Source of the DNA: Bacteroidia bacterium
Lineage (GTDB): Bacteria > Bacteroidota > Bacteroidia > Flavobacteriales > Flavobacteriaceae
Direction: 5' to 3'
Length of the DNA stretch: 64,000 nt
Assembly: GCA_030427735.1 (NCBI GenBank)
Contig: JAUIBP010000006.1
Coordinates: 1-64,000 of the forward strand
The translations under genes and the position numbers were made by a program. Under the pieces are notes generated by a model. It searched no databases, was not told the origin of the DNA, and saw nothing but the letters and a program-made list of their open reading frames with translations. Of this stretch, positions 20,376-30,273 are shown in pieces. The number at the start of each line of letters is the position of its first letter. Position 1 is the first letter of the stretch.

Positions 20376-23225
20376 TTAATACTTTATTAGTTTTAGGGTT
20401 TGCGTTCTTCCGTTACTAGTTGTAACACCTATTAAATATAGGCTGGCTGGTAATTCGGAAATGTTAAAGGCGTTGCCAGTTTGAAAATTGCCTGTAAAGG
20501 TTTTTATGGTTTTACCTGTAATATCGAAAAGTTCTACTTTTGCGACCTCGGTATTTATATAAAACTCTGAAGCCGTTGGGTTAGGGAAAATTGACAACGG
20601 CGTTGTTATAACATCTTGCTCTGTACTTAATGTTTTTGCAGGATTATTACCATAAATTTTGAAGGTTCCAGGTTCTAGAACGATGGCGTTTGTAGCTGGT
20701 ATATTCGTGTCGTCCATTAAATTATACCAAGTGCCATTGCTCGAAAATTCTGGATTTACAGTTTGCGCTGTGGTGTCGAAATTGGCAATAATTACCACAT
20801 CCGATAATTCGGAGCTTGGCAAGGTATTATCCCAAATACGAATTAGCGGGGTTAAATTGCCCGAAGTAATGGTATAATCGCCTTCAAAAACAGGCTCGTT
20901 AATTTTTAAAGCATTTAATCTAGCCCAAGTATCGTAAATGGCTTTTCTGTTGCTGTTTGCAAGCCAGTTGTTGGTCCATTGTGGTTGCGGTTTGGTAGCT
21001 AATTTGCAGTCTACGTTTTCAGACACACTTCCGTCGGAACAGGTGTTTATTGAATTTTCCATACCCAAATCGCCAAAATGCCATATCATTTTAGGGCCAG
21101 GAATGCTTAGACTTACAGCGCCTAATGCTTCCATGCGTGCTAAAGCTGTGTTTAAGTCTTTTACAGAATACGATCCCGAGGCGGCGCCATATTGCAGGTT
21201 TTTATACATCAGGCGTTCTTCGTCATGACTTTCGGCATAGCCTACTAAACGTTTGCTGTTGAAGCCATGGGATTTGTGTCCCATACGATTAATATTCGAG
21301 TTTGAAGCATAACCCATTGTTAGCTGGTTGTACGGGTCGGTCATTTTTCCCCACATCATAATGCCTTTGCCTTCATCGGTTCTGTAGTTCGCCCATTGTT
21401 GTTCTTCGTTATCTTGGCCAAGATGTTCAAAAATAACGTAGTGAGAAGCATCTAGGCTCCAGGAATAATCGGCGTATTGTTTTAAAATATCTACACGATC
21501 TTGTTGGTAGCTGTTGGTGCAGGATTCATTATTAGACGTACAGTTTTGAGTGAATCCTTTGGTTAAATCCCAACGAAATCCGTCAATATTAAATTCTGTA
21601 ATCCAGTGCTCAACCACACGCTCTACGTAATATTGGGTGCGTTCCTGCTGATGGTTAAAATCCATACCCACGCTATAGGTGTGTGTAGCGTATTCGTTAA
21701 AATACGGGTTTTCACTACTAGGGTTTCCCCAGCCGTCGCCATCGGTGTCATCCATCCACATACGCACCATAGGATTTCTGCCGTAAGCGTGATTTAAAGC
21801 GAGATCTAGTATAACTGCAATTCCGTTTTGATGGCACACATCTACAAGCTCTTTAAATTTATCTTCTGTACCGTAAAATTTATCTAATGCCATATGGAAC
21901 GCCGTGTTGTAACCCCAGCTTTCGTTGCCTTCAAACTCCATGATAGGCATGAGTTCGATAGCATTGATGTTTAGATTTTTGAAATAATCGATGCGATCTA
22001 TTATATCTTGAAAATTACGGTCGGCATCGAAGTCACGAATTAAAACTTCATAAATGACTAAATCTTCTTTTTTAGGTTTTTCAAAGTTGGTAACCTGCCA
22101 ATTGTATTCGGTTTTTCCAGTTTGTAATACGGTAACTTCTCGTTCTTGTCCGTTAGGGTAGGCGGGTAAGTTAGGGTAGGAGCTTGCCGGAATATAAGGA
22201 TCGTCAAAAGGCGATAACACCAGTGTCGAAAACGGATCGGCTGTTTTTACTAAAGTAGGTGAGTTGCTTACCGGATTTTCTGCAACTACCCAATACTGGT
22301 AAGTTTCGATGCTTTGAGGGGTAAGACCTGTAAGTTCTAACCAGAATTTACCTGAGCTCGGATCTTTTTTCATGGCGTATGCCGATGTAGGCTGCCAATT
22401 ATTGAAACTTCCTACCACATAAATAAAATCCTTAAGCGGCGCATCTAAAACCAAGGTCGCTTTTGTAGCATCGGCATTATTGTAGTTTATACCATTTTCT
22501 AAGCCAGCAGGTATAGCCTGAGTTATAGTTCCTGGGTTTAGCAATACGGAAAAAGATTTTGTAATAGTTTCGGTGCCTTGGGTGACGGTAAGTGTATAAT
22601 TTTGATTTGTTGTGATGTTGGTATGTGTGTACGTGTAATCCGATGTGTTAGAATCGGTGTTTAAAGTGGTGCCATTACTAGATAGGGTGTAATTGGCATT
22701 GCCATTAGTGTTTGAAGCTGAAATTGAAAAATTTCCGCCTGTATTTAAAATACTGGTGCTGTTTTCTGCAGGAGTGTTTAGGGTGACTTGAAAGCTTCCT
22801 ACATTAATAAAAAAATCGGAACAACCAGATGCTTTTAACTCTTGATTTCCTGCCGCATTTCTAAATACCAAACCTATTTTGGTGGCCGATGTGGCTTGTG
22901 CATCGCTTAAATTGTAATAGGTTTTTGGTACAAATGTAATGCTCCAGATGCCATTGCCATTATTGGTCATTTCTCCAATACCATCGTCTTGTCCCCAATT
23001 GCCAATAACGCTATAGCCCCAAGGGTTCGCGTCGTCGCCAATACCAGAATGCAGGTATACTTTAGACGGATTGTTTAATGAGTTACAGTTGGTGTTAGAA
23101 CTATTTATGTCTACGGTTATAGTTACGCTGTCATCTGTATTAAAAGTTGATGGTGATGTAGACACTTGCGCAAATACGCCTAGATGATATGCGAAAAATA
23201 ATAAGGCGAGTAATTTTGTTTTCAT
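20376..23225 (-). CDS. GH13 alpha-amylase with starch-binding-type modules and T9SS tail
   Basis: Extracellular alpha-glucan hydrolase, 949 residues. Signal peptide (1-19); two N-terminal beta modules (about 20-230); a CBM48/E-set-like domain (about 235-345, VVGSFNNWQP); a GH13 barrel (about 385-760); beta-domain; type IX secretion tail (about 870-949, IFPNPTASEF). GH13 catalytic residues: nucleophile Asp553 (GFRWD), acid/base Glu600 (VIFEHLG) and Asp668 (ESHDEE). The E-set plus barrel resembles the isoamylase/branching-enzyme side of GH13, so it may also act on branched glucans (inference). The T9SS tail sends it to the surface or medium, unlike the lipoprotein amylases at 39996-45161. It lies downstream of susCDE on the same strand but after a strong terminator, so it may be only partly co-transcribed. 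Confidence 0.9.
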   Translation of the reverse strand: MKTKLLALLFFAYHLGVFAQVSTSPSTFNTDDSVTITVDINSSNTNCNSLNNPSKVYLHSGIGDDANPWGYSVIGNWGQDDGIGEMTNNGNGIWSITFVPKTYYNLSDAQATSATKIGLVFRNAAGNQELKASGCSDFFINVGSFQVTLNTPAENSTSILNTGGNFSISASNTNGNANYTLSSNGTTLNTDSNTSDYTYTHTNITTNQNYTLTVTQGTETITKSFSVLLNPGTITQAIPAGLENGINYNNADATKATLVLDAPLKDFIYVVGSFNNWQPTSAYAMKKDPSSGKFWLELTGLTPQSIETYQYWVVAENPVSNSPTLVKTADPFSTLVLSPFDDPYIPASSYPNLPAYPNGQEREVTVLQTGKTEYNWQVTNFEKPKKEDLVIYEVLIRDFDADRNFQDIIDRIDYFKNLNINAIELMPIMEFEGNESWGYNTAFHMALDKFYGTEDKFKELVDVCHQNGIAVILDLALNHAYGRNPMVRMWMDDTDGDGWGNPSSENPYFNEYATHTYSVGMDFNHQQERTQYYVERVVEHWITEFNIDGFRWDLTKGFTQNCTSNNESCTNSYQQDRVDILKQYADYSWSLDASHYVIFEHLGQDNEEQQWANYRTDEGKGIMMWGKMTDPYNQLTMGYASNSNINRMGHKSHGFNSKRLVGYAESHDEERLMYKNLQYGAASGSYSVKDLNTALARMEALGAVSLSIPGPKMIWHFGDLGMENSINTCSDGSVSENVDCKLATKPQPQWTNNWLANSNRKAIYDTWARLNALKINEPVFEGDYTITSGNLTPLIRIWDNTLPSSELSDVVIIANFDTTAQTVNPEFSSNGTWYNLMDDTNIPATNAIVLEPGTFKIYGNNPAKTLSTEQDVITTPLSIFPNPTASEFYINTEVAKVELFDITGKTIKTFTGNFQTGNAFNISELPASLYLIGVTTSNGRTQTLKLIKY

Positions 23226-23250
23226 AGTCTTTAGTTGAAAGTGTTAAACA

Positions 23251-23283
23251 AAAAAGGCTATGATTTCTCATAGCCTCTTTTTT
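23251..23283 (-). terminator. Terminator after the SusE-like gene
   Basis: GGCTATGA/TCATAGCC (23256-23263 and 23268-23275) form a perfect 8-bp stem flanked by A6 and T6 runs. It ends the susC-susD-susE transcript 20 bp past the last stop and just before the amylase start. Confidence 0.75.
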
Positions 23284-23294
23284 GCAATAAGGTA

Positions 23295-24416
23295 TTACTC
23301 TTGAGCTATTAAAATATAGCTACCATCTAAATCGTTAAACCAAATATTATACGTTCTTGTAGTTACAGGAACATTAGGGCCGTCTTGGGTTGCGTAACCA
23401 CTAAAGGCGGTAGAACCTCCCCAGTTATTATCCCAAGCATCTTCGGCTCTAAATTTTAATTCGCCATCGCCTAAACTTACGTTGTTAATGTACCATAAGT
23501 GCGGATCGAACTCAGATTGAGTCATATCGGTATCGGCATCCCAACCACCTTCGGTGGCATCACCTATAATTCCAATAGTGTTGTAAGTAGCCGCAGCCGA
23601 AGCATCGTAGGTATCTAAAGTATAGGTCATGTCTGTAATATTCATATGGAACTCGTAGTATCCGCTAGCAGCAATAGCAAAAGCTTTAGGATCGTCTGTA
23701 GAACCATCGTTTACAGCTAATATGCCGTTTTCGCCACCCCATTGTGGCTGCCAAGCCATACCTTCTAATAATTTAAAGCCTTCTCCGCCACCTTCAAAAT
23801 AACCAATAAACGAGTAAACGTCTTCATTCTCTGGATTTCTAACAATTGGTGTGTTGTTATTTTCTGGACTCCATCCTGCGGCTGTAGCATCGCCTACTAA
23901 GAATAAGTTTCGGAACGTTGGGAAATTATCGCCGCCACCTTCTTCTAAAATAGTTAATGTTAGGGTTTGCACAGCGGTATACATTTCTATATCGGTTTCT
24001 GTGCCAGGGTAAGCACGAACTCTAAACGATACATTTCCTGTGCTAGGGTTTTCGGTTTCAGGATCGTTGTCTAGTCCAGCTTCTTCGGCAAGGCTTAATA
24101 AATCGCCAATAGTAACAGCTGTTTCGTTGTCGCTGGTGGTACTAATTACAACACCATCGGAAAAGTCGCCAATGATAGAACGCTCTAAATCGTAAGAGAC
24201 ATTAGTTTGTAAATCGAAATCGGCATCGCTCCAGGTAAAACGCTCTCCTAAGTTGCTTGACGTTGCAGAAGATAACAGATATTCTGATAAAAACGCATTG
24301 GTGAATTCGAAATCGCCTTGCGGAGTTGCTATATAGGTCAGGCTGTCGTCGTCTATACAGGAGTTTAATGTTAACGCGCTTATTACAAATAAAGCTAATA
24401 GTTTTATATTTTTCAT
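23295..24416 (-). CDS. SusE/SusF-type outer-membrane starch-binding lipoprotein
   Basis: Lipoprotein of 373 residues (lipobox LNSC, Cys19, followed by acidic IDDDS, matching a surface-export signal of Bacteroidetes lipoproteins). An N-terminal SusE-type Ig domain (about 30-155) is followed by two binding modules with the FLVGDATAAGWSPENN / GIIGDATEGGWDADTDM repeat, typical of SusE/SusF-type starch-binding domains. It has no catalytic site and would hold glucan chains at the cell surface for SusC/SusD. It begins 18 bp after susD and ends with a terminator. Confidence 0.88.
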   Translation of the reverse strand: MKNIKLLALFVISALTLNSCIDDDSLTYIATPQGDFEFTNAFLSEYLLSSATSSNLGERFTWSDADFDLQTNVSYDLERSIIGDFSDGVVISTTSDNETAVTIGDLLSLAEEAGLDNDPETENPSTGNVSFRVRAYPGTETDIEMYTAVQTLTLTILEEGGGDNFPTFRNLFLVGDATAAGWSPENNNTPIVRNPENEDVYSFIGYFEGGGEGFKLLEGMAWQPQWGGENGILAVNDGSTDDPKAFAIAASGYYEFHMNITDMTYTLDTYDASAAATYNTIGIIGDATEGGWDADTDMTQSEFDPHLWYINNVSLGDGELKFRAEDAWDNNWGGSTAFSGYATQDGPNVPVTTRTYNIWFNDLDGSYILIAQE

Positions 24417-24434
24417 TGTCTTATAGTATTAATG

Positions 24435-26012
24435 TTAGTATCCGTCGTTTTGAATTAAGTTAGGGTTTGTTAAAATCGTGTTGTTTGGAATAGGGAAAAG
24501 CTTTCTAAAGGCGTCGGTTGCAGAACCATTACGTTGATTCGCTTTAAATGGCCATAGGTAACTTCCGGTTGTGAAGTAGTTGAAACGAATTAAATCGGTA
24601 CGTCTTTGGCCTTCCCAGTACAATTCTCTAGAGCGCTCGTCTATTATAAACTGAAGGTTTAACGTTCCTGCAGAAATATTACCAGAAGAGTTCCCGTAGG
24701 CACGCTGTCTTATTTGGTTTATTAAAGAAACTGCAGTGTTCATGTCTCCGTTTCCACCACGTAAAACGGCTTCGGCATAGTTTAAATAAATTTCTGGTAA
24801 ACGGATGATGGCTAAATCGGTGTCTGTAAATTCACCTGTAGTATCGTTACCGATATTGCCATTAGAGTCTACATTTTTAAATTTAGTTGAAGCATACCCG
24901 TTACTAAACTGAGGAATGTTTTCGATTTCCAACGATTGTCCATCGGTATAAAACATGCCACGCGTATCGTTAGGTGCAAATTTTTCTACCAAAGCTTTGG
25001 TTACGCGGTTACCACCCCAACCACCGTTAACGCCAAATTCTGTTGGATCCATAGTTCCGCCAATTGCGGCATGAATTAAAAAGGTAGATCCGCCATAAGT
25101 TGTAGTTTGTGTACCATCGAATAGGATGGCGAAGATAAATTCGTTTTGGGCTCCGTTAGTATCGTTGTCGGCTAAAAACAATTCGTCGTAAGCATTGCCG
25201 TTACCATTGGCATCGGTGGTGTTAAGACGATACGTTGAGTTAATAACTTGGTTAGAATAAGTAACACAATCGTTATATCGTGCTGTTCCCGACCAAACTT
25301 CTGCATTAAGGTACAGTTTAGATAGTAATGCCCAAGCAGCTACTTTGTCTACACGACCGTATTCGTTAGATTGACTTTCAGGAAGTAAATCCTGAATTTC
25401 TAATAATTCGGCTTCAATAAAATCGAAAACTTCGCTACGCGGACTTTGCGATGGTAACTCTGTAGAAATACTGGTTAACAACGGTACGTTTCCGAAAAAA
25501 TCAATTAAATTCATATAAGCAAATGCTCTTAAAAATCGCGCTTCGGCTATAAAAGATTGTGCTTCTGCACCTTCTAAAGCAGCTGCATTTTCTATAAACG
25601 AGTTACAGAACGATACTTCCTGTGCTAAACGTAAGTACATGGCACCAGAAAACGAGTTGCTAGACGTCCAGTACATACCGTGTAAATCTGGTAAGCCGGA
25701 ATCTCCCCAACCAACAACGGCGTGGTCTGTGGTTAATTCGTTTAAGTTAAAAAGCATACGGGTGTATTGCGAAAAGCCTTGGTCGATATCCGAAATATCT
25801 GGTGAGCCACTATCGCCTCCTTCTTGTCCTGTTAAAGCTAAACTTCCGTATAATTTGGCAAGAGCACCTTTGGCTTCATCTACATTGGCAAATACATCTT
25901 GCTCGGTAAAACTATCGGGATCTATAGGATATTGGTCTAGGTCGCTATGACAGGCTGTCAAGGTAACACCGATAGCTATTATTGGGATTATTCTTTTTAT
26001 AATATTTTTCAT
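24435..26012 (-). CDS. SusD/RagB-type nutrient-binding outer-membrane lipoprotein
   Basis: Surface lipoprotein of 525 residues (lipobox LTAC, Cys21) of the SusD family, with TPR-like helices and typical C-terminal INQIRQRA(Y) and ELYWEGQRRTDLIRF motifs, ending with FPIPNNTILTNPNL. It caps the SusC porin and binds the oligosaccharide. It is 11 bp downstream of susC and 18 bp upstream of the susE-like gene, so the three form one operon. The SusE partner and the flanking amylases point to malto-oligosaccharides. Confidence 0.95.
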   Translation of the reverse strand: MKNIIKRIIPIIAIGVTLTACHSDLDQYPIDPDSFTEQDVFANVDEAKGALAKLYGSLALTGQEGGDSGSPDISDIDQGFSQYTRMLFNLNELTTDHAVVGWGDSGLPDLHGMYWTSSNSFSGAMYLRLAQEVSFCNSFIENAAALEGAEAQSFIAEARFLRAFAYMNLIDFFGNVPLLTSISTELPSQSPRSEVFDFIEAELLEIQDLLPESQSNEYGRVDKVAAWALLSKLYLNAEVWSGTARYNDCVTYSNQVINSTYRLNTTDANGNGNAYDELFLADNDTNGAQNEFIFAILFDGTQTTTYGGSTFLIHAAIGGTMDPTEFGVNGGWGGNRVTKALVEKFAPNDTRGMFYTDGQSLEIENIPQFSNGYASTKFKNVDSNGNIGNDTTGEFTDTDLAIIRLPEIYLNYAEAVLRGGNGDMNTAVSLINQIRQRAYGNSSGNISAGTLNLQFIIDERSRELYWEGQRRTDLIRFNYFTTGSYLWPFKANQRNGSATDAFRKLFPIPNNTILTNPNLIQNDGY

Positions 26013-26023
26013 AATTCAATTTT

Positions 26024-28948
26024 TTAAAAGCTAACATTAAGTCCTAATACGTACGTTCTTGGTCTAGGATAGAAACTGTTGTCTATACCGCCATCTATTT
26101 CAGGGTCTAATCCGTCGTAATCGGTTATTGTTACAAGGTTTTGTACCGAACCGTAAATTCTAAAAGAGGTGTCTTTTATAGCGTTATCTAATGTGTAACC
26201 AAGAGTAATGTTATCGATTTTAAAGAAAGACGCTTCTTGAATCCAATGGCTGCTTAAAAAGTTGTTATCGGTTTGGTTTACAAAACCATCTGTTAAATAA
26301 TCGGAATGGATGTTCCATAAAAAGTTGTTTGTTGTTGGTATAACACCGTTTAGGTACGAGTTACCAGAAGCCACATTGTTGTAAGCATAATTACCAATGC
26401 TGGCACGGGTAATTACGGCTAAGTCCCACTTTTTGTAGTTTAAGTTGGTGTTTAAGCCCATTAAAACATCTGCATACGGATTGCTGTGTATGTATTTGTC
26501 GGCGTCGTTAATAACGTTGTCGCCATTACGATCTACAAAAGCACCTTCGATAGGTTTTCCGTTTTCGTCGTACACTTGTTGAAACACATAAAAACTATAT
26601 GGAGCTTCTCCTTCAGTGTGTAGTTGAACGTTGTTACCAACACCACCTGCAATACCTCCAACAACTTGATCGAAAGGTAGGTTGGTTATTTTATTGTCGT
26701 TAAAGGCAATGTTGTAGTTTATAGACCATTCAAAGTCCTCTGTTCTTACAGGAATTAAGTTTAATGCAAACTCGATACCTTTGTTTTCCATGTCGCCAAT
26801 GTTTTTGTCTATTTGGCTACCAAAATTGGTAAAAGGGTCTATAGATGCAAAGGCGATAAGGTCTTTGGTTTGCTTAATATAGGCGTTAACCGATCCCGAA
26901 ATGCGACGGTCTAGGAAACTATAGTCTAAACCAACGTTAAAAGTGTTACCCACTTCCCAGCGTAAATCCGGATTTATTGGGTCTGGTCTGTACGTTTGAT
27001 AAAAACTATTGCCAAACTGATAATTGGCATTAGATTGACTGCCAGTGTAACGCGTTAAAAATAAATAATCTCCTAGTCCATTTACGTTACCAACTTCACC
27101 ATAACCTACTCGTAATTTTAATTCGTTTAAAGAAGAGTCTTTTAGGAAGGATTCGTTATGAATATTCCAAGCTAATGCTACAGAAGGAAAGAATCCCCAT
27201 CTGTTATCTGGGTTTAGTTTTGAAGAGGCATCGGCTCTTAAAGTCGCGGTAACTAAATAACGGCTGTCGTAGTCGTAATTGAAACGTCCGAAATACGATA
27301 ATAACACGTTTTTAGATTTATCTATAAATTCGTAAACATTACCACGTTGTTCGGCTTCGCTATCGTAGCTGTAATTGTCATATTCAAACGATTGATAAGA
27401 ATATCCTAAAACACCTGTAAAATTATGAAGCTCGTTTACAGACTTGTTGTATGTAAAATAAGCGTCGAATAACTTGTTGGTCGATTCGTTTCTGTAAGTC
27501 GATCTAGATCCGTCCCAAGTGGGGTCTGTGCTAGGCATAAGCTCCGAAGTGATGTTGCGCCCATGGCTGTTTGATTTGTCGATACCAATGTTTACGGTGG
27601 CTACAAGGTCTTCAAAAAAATGCAATTGATAATCAAATTTAGCATTACCAATAAAACGTCTTACTTCCGATTCGTCATCGTTTAAATTCAATAAGGCTAC
27701 TGGATTGGTGTTGGCTAGGCTAGGCTCTAAACCTGTTGCAGGGTCTATCCAAGACGAATATCCTCCGTAAGGCAAACTGCTATCGTAAACAGGTTGCGTT
27801 GGAGCATAGGTGTTGGCCGAACCAATGGCACCGCGGTTTGCGAAAAAGTTTTCGGTGTAATTACCTCTGGCGTTTAATTCTATTTTTAAATGATCGTCGA
27901 ATAATTTAGGCGTTAAGCTCAAAGAGGCTGTGGTACGCTCGTAGCTGTCGCGCTTTAGAATTCCTCCATAATCGGTGTAAGAAACCGAAGCTCGCATGGG
28001 TATACCCCAAGCAGCACCTAAGGCGCTAAACGAATGATCTTGACCAAACGCATTGGCGTAAATTTCGTCTTGCCAATCGGTGTCGTAATTTTGTAAAAGA
28101 CCGAGTGTAGTTTCGTTGGCTTGCGGATGCGTAGTAACTACTTGTCTAAATTCGTCGGCGTTTAATACATCAACTTTAGAAATTGGTGTTCCTACAGAAG
28201 TTAATGTGTTTAGGCTGAATTTGAAATCACGATCTTTACCTTTTTTTGTAGTCACCAAAATAACCCCGTTAGCAGCACGCGAACCATAAATAGAGGTTGC
28301 AGACGCGTCTTTTAATACGGTCATGCTTTCAATATCGTTAGGATTTACCATGTTTAATGGGTTACGAGACCCTCCAACACCACCTTGATCTAACGGAATA
28401 CCGTCCAAAACAATTAATGGGTTGTTGTTTAGTGACAATGAGCTGTTACCACGAATTCTAATTTCTTGGCCATCTCCAGGGGCTCCCGAAGAAGAGGTTA
28501 CCGAAACCCCGGCAACTTTACCAGAAATTAGCTGAGGTGCATTTACAACAGGGCCTTGGTTAAAGTCTTTGTCGGTTACTAAATCTGCAGCTCCAGTAAG
28601 GTCTTCCTTTTTAACGGCACCATAACCAATTACAACCACTTCGTCTAAAAGTGCTGCGTCTTCAGTTAAGGTTACGTTTAAAGGCGATTGCCCAGTATAT
28701 GTTACTTCTTTACTGGTGTACCCGATAAAAGAAAATACTAAAACATCGCCGTTATTAACGGTAAGCGTGTAGTTTCCGTCAAAATCGGTGGCGGTTCCCG
28801 TTGTTGTTCCTTTAACTATAATATTTACACCGGGTATGGGTAAATTGGTAGTTGTTTCGGATACAGTTCCTGTGACAGTGTCTTGCGCCAACATAACAGC
28901 TGGGTATAAGAACAATGCCAGTAATAAACTATTAATAATTGTTTTCAT
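26024..28948 (-). CDS. SusC/RagA-type TonB-dependent outer-membrane transporter
   Basis: Outer-membrane barrel of 974 residues that imports oligosaccharides using TonB energy. Signal peptide (1-21), carboxypeptidase-like N-terminal domain (about 23-100, GVNIIVKGTTTGTATDFDG), plug domain (about 115-230, with IRGNSSLSLNNNPLIVLDG and YGSRAANGVILVTTKKGK) and a long beta-barrel ending in LGLNVSF, with a terminal aromatic as needed for barrel assembly. First gene of the susCDE operon. The upstream region to the divergent lacI gene holds a candidate LacI operator at 29064-29079. Confidence 0.95.
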   Translation of the reverse strand: MKTIINSLLLALFLYPAVMLAQDTVTGTVSETTTNLPIPGVNIIVKGTTTGTATDFDGNYTLTVNNGDVLVFSFIGYTSKEVTYTGQSPLNVTLTEDAALLDEVVVIGYGAVKKEDLTGAADLVTDKDFNQGPVVNAPQLISGKVAGVSVTSSSGAPGDGQEIRIRGNSSLSLNNNPLIVLDGIPLDQGGVGGSRNPLNMVNPNDIESMTVLKDASATSIYGSRAANGVILVTTKKGKDRDFKFSLNTLTSVGTPISKVDVLNADEFRQVVTTHPQANETTLGLLQNYDTDWQDEIYANAFGQDHSFSALGAAWGIPMRASVSYTDYGGILKRDSYERTTASLSLTPKLFDDHLKIELNARGNYTENFFANRGAIGSANTYAPTQPVYDSSLPYGGYSSWIDPATGLEPSLANTNPVALLNLNDDESEVRRFIGNAKFDYQLHFFEDLVATVNIGIDKSNSHGRNITSELMPSTDPTWDGSRSTYRNESTNKLFDAYFTYNKSVNELHNFTGVLGYSYQSFEYDNYSYDSEAEQRGNVYEFIDKSKNVLLSYFGRFNYDYDSRYLVTATLRADASSKLNPDNRWGFFPSVALAWNIHNESFLKDSSLNELKLRVGYGEVGNVNGLGDYLFLTRYTGSQSNANYQFGNSFYQTYRPDPINPDLRWEVGNTFNVGLDYSFLDRRISGSVNAYIKQTKDLIAFASIDPFTNFGSQIDKNIGDMENKGIEFALNLIPVRTEDFEWSINYNIAFNDNKITNLPFDQVVGGIAGGVGNNVQLHTEGEAPYSFYVFQQVYDENGKPIEGAFVDRNGDNVINDADKYIHSNPYADVLMGLNTNLNYKKWDLAVITRASIGNYAYNNVASGNSYLNGVIPTTNNFLWNIHSDYLTDGFVNQTDNNFLSSHWIQEASFFKIDNITLGYTLDNAIKDTSFRIYGSVQNLVTITDYDGLDPEIDGGIDNSFYPRPRTYVLGLNVSF

Positions 28949-28988
28949 ACAATGTAATTGAGTTAAATATGTATTAGTTTGTTTTTAA

Positions 28989-29005
28989 TTATACTTTTAC
29001 TTCTC
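28989..29005. repeat. 17-bp repeat shared by both alpha-glucan promoter regions (copy 1)
   Basis: The 17-mer TTATACTTTTACTTCTC occurs exactly here (41 bp upstream of susC) and again at 30283-30299 upstream of the MFS gene. Possible common regulatory site of the two halves of the locus. Confidence 0.45.
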
Positions 29006-29063
29006 GAGGTTAAAATTATGTAAATTTTATGTAAAAGCAATTTTTAAATTTACGAAATTCTCA

Positions 29064-29079
29064 ACGATAACGTTTGCGT
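29064..29079. promoter_or_regulatory. Candidate LacI-family operator between susC and lacI-type gene
   Basis: ACGATAACGTTTGCGT has a central CG and 6 of 8 symmetric base pairs, the usual form of LacI-family operators. It lies just upstream of the -7 box of the LacI gene and 115 bp from the susC start, so it could serve autoregulation and repression of susC. Confidence 0.45.
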
Positions 29080-29084
29080 GTTGG

Positions 29085-29092
29085 TAACTTTG
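29085..29092 (+). promoter_or_regulatory. -7 box of LacI-type gene promoter
   Basis: TAACTTTG is an exact TAnnTTTG match, about 97 bp before the preferred start at 29189 (40 bp before the alternative GTG at 29132), directly downstream of the operator-like palindrome. Confidence 0.5.
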
Positions 29093-29188
29093 TTGTATTT
29101 AGGTAATTTAAAGGTTTTAAATTGAGGATATGTGAAAATTGTGTATTTCTACTCAATACCATATCTTTATCCCAAAGAACCCGTTACA

Positions 29189-30229
29189 ATGAAAAGAAAA
29201 ATTACCTTAAAGCAAATTGCTAAAGAATTAGATGTCTCTATAGGAACTGTGTCGAAAGCTTTAAGGAACAGTAAAGAGATAAGCGAAGAAACCAAAGAGA
29301 AAATACAAGCTTTTGCTAAGTTTTATAATTATAAGCCTAATAATATTGCGTTAAGCTTAAAAAATAGAAAAACAAAAACGATAGGAATTCTTATTCCAGA
29401 AATTGTACATCATTTCTTTTCAAAGGTTATTCAAGGTATCGAGCAGGTTGCCAACAAAAAAGGCTATAATGTTATTATTGGTTTGTCTAACGAATCTTTC
29501 GACAAAGAGGTCATAAATATGGAAATGTTGGCTGGCGGGAGTATAGATGGTTTTATATTATCTATTTCTAAAGAAACCTTATTGCAGCAAGATTATCATC
29601 ATTTTAACGAAACTATTAATCAAGGCATGCCCATTGTGATGTTCGATCGGGTGGTGAGCGATATCCGCTGCGATAAAGTGATAGTTGATGATTTGGAAGG
29701 CGCTAAAAAAGCAGTGAATAAGCTTATAGAAAACCACTGTAAACACATTGCAATTATTACAACTAAAGACTATGTGAGTGTTGGTAGATTGCGAACGCAA
29801 GGGTATATAGAGGCCTTAAATGCACATGAAATGCATACGCAATCCGATTTAATTTTAAAGGTTGATGATAAGTTGGCGTCCGAAGATTATATAGATGTTT
29901 TAGAAGAAGAAATTAAAGCACTTTTATTAATGAATCCAGAAATAGATGGTGTTTTTGCGGTAAACGAGCTGTATGCTGTTACCACTATGAAGGTCGCTCG
30001 AAAATTAGGGAAAAAAATACCAGACGATTTGCAAGTAGTAGGGTTTACCGATGGTGTATTGTCGCGTCATGCCACGCCAAGTTTAACAACCGTTTCTCAG
30101 CATGGTAAAAAAATAGGCGAGGTCGCAGCAGGTTTGTTAATAGAAAAAATAGAGAGCGAATCTTTAGATGAACCTGTAAGAACCATAGTTATAGAAACCG
30201 AATTAATTGAAAGAGAATCAACTAAATAG
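29189..30229 (+). CDS. LacI family transcriptional regulator of the alpha-glucan locus
   Basis: Repressor/activator of 346 residues. The N-terminal HTH (KITLKQIAKELDVSIGTVSKAL) is followed by the hinge (YKPNNIALSLKNRKTKTIGILIPE) and a periplasmic-binding-protein-like sensor domain. The ATG at 29189 puts the HTH at the N-terminus as in other LacI proteins. A GTG at 29132 would add 19 residues and cannot be excluded. It is divergent from susC and upstream of the MFS-pgmB-GH65-GH97 genes, so it probably senses maltose or malto-oligosaccharides, like the LacI-type MalR proteins of other Bacteroidetes. A LacI-type palindrome sits in its own promoter. Confidence 0.92.
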   Translation: MKRKITLKQIAKELDVSIGTVSKALRNSKEISEETKEKIQAFAKFYNYKPNNIALSLKNRKTKTIGILIPEIVHHFFSKVIQGIEQVANKKGYNVIIGLSNESFDKEVINMEMLAGGSIDGFILSISKETLLQQDYHHFNETINQGMPIVMFDRVVSDIRCDKVIVDDLEGAKKAVNKLIENHCKHIAIITTKDYVSVGRLRTQGYIEALNAHEMHTQSDLILKVDDKLASEDYIDVLEEEIKALLLMNPEIDGVFAVNELYAVTTMKVARKLGKKIPDDLQVVGFTDGVLSRHATPSLTTVSQHGKKIGEVAAGLLIEKIESESLDEPVRTIVIETELIERESTK

Positions 30230-30259
30230 AAAAATATAACGGTAAATAAAAACTTTTTG

Positions 30260-30267
30260 TATATTTG
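30260..30267 (+). promoter_or_regulatory. -7 box of the MFS-pgmB-GH65 operon promoter
   Basis: TATATTTG is an exact TAnnTTTG match 90 bp before the MFS start codon. The predicted transcript start (about 30274) coincides with the first base of the inverted repeat at 30274-30316. Confidence 0.55.
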
Positions 30268-30273
30268 CCAAAC

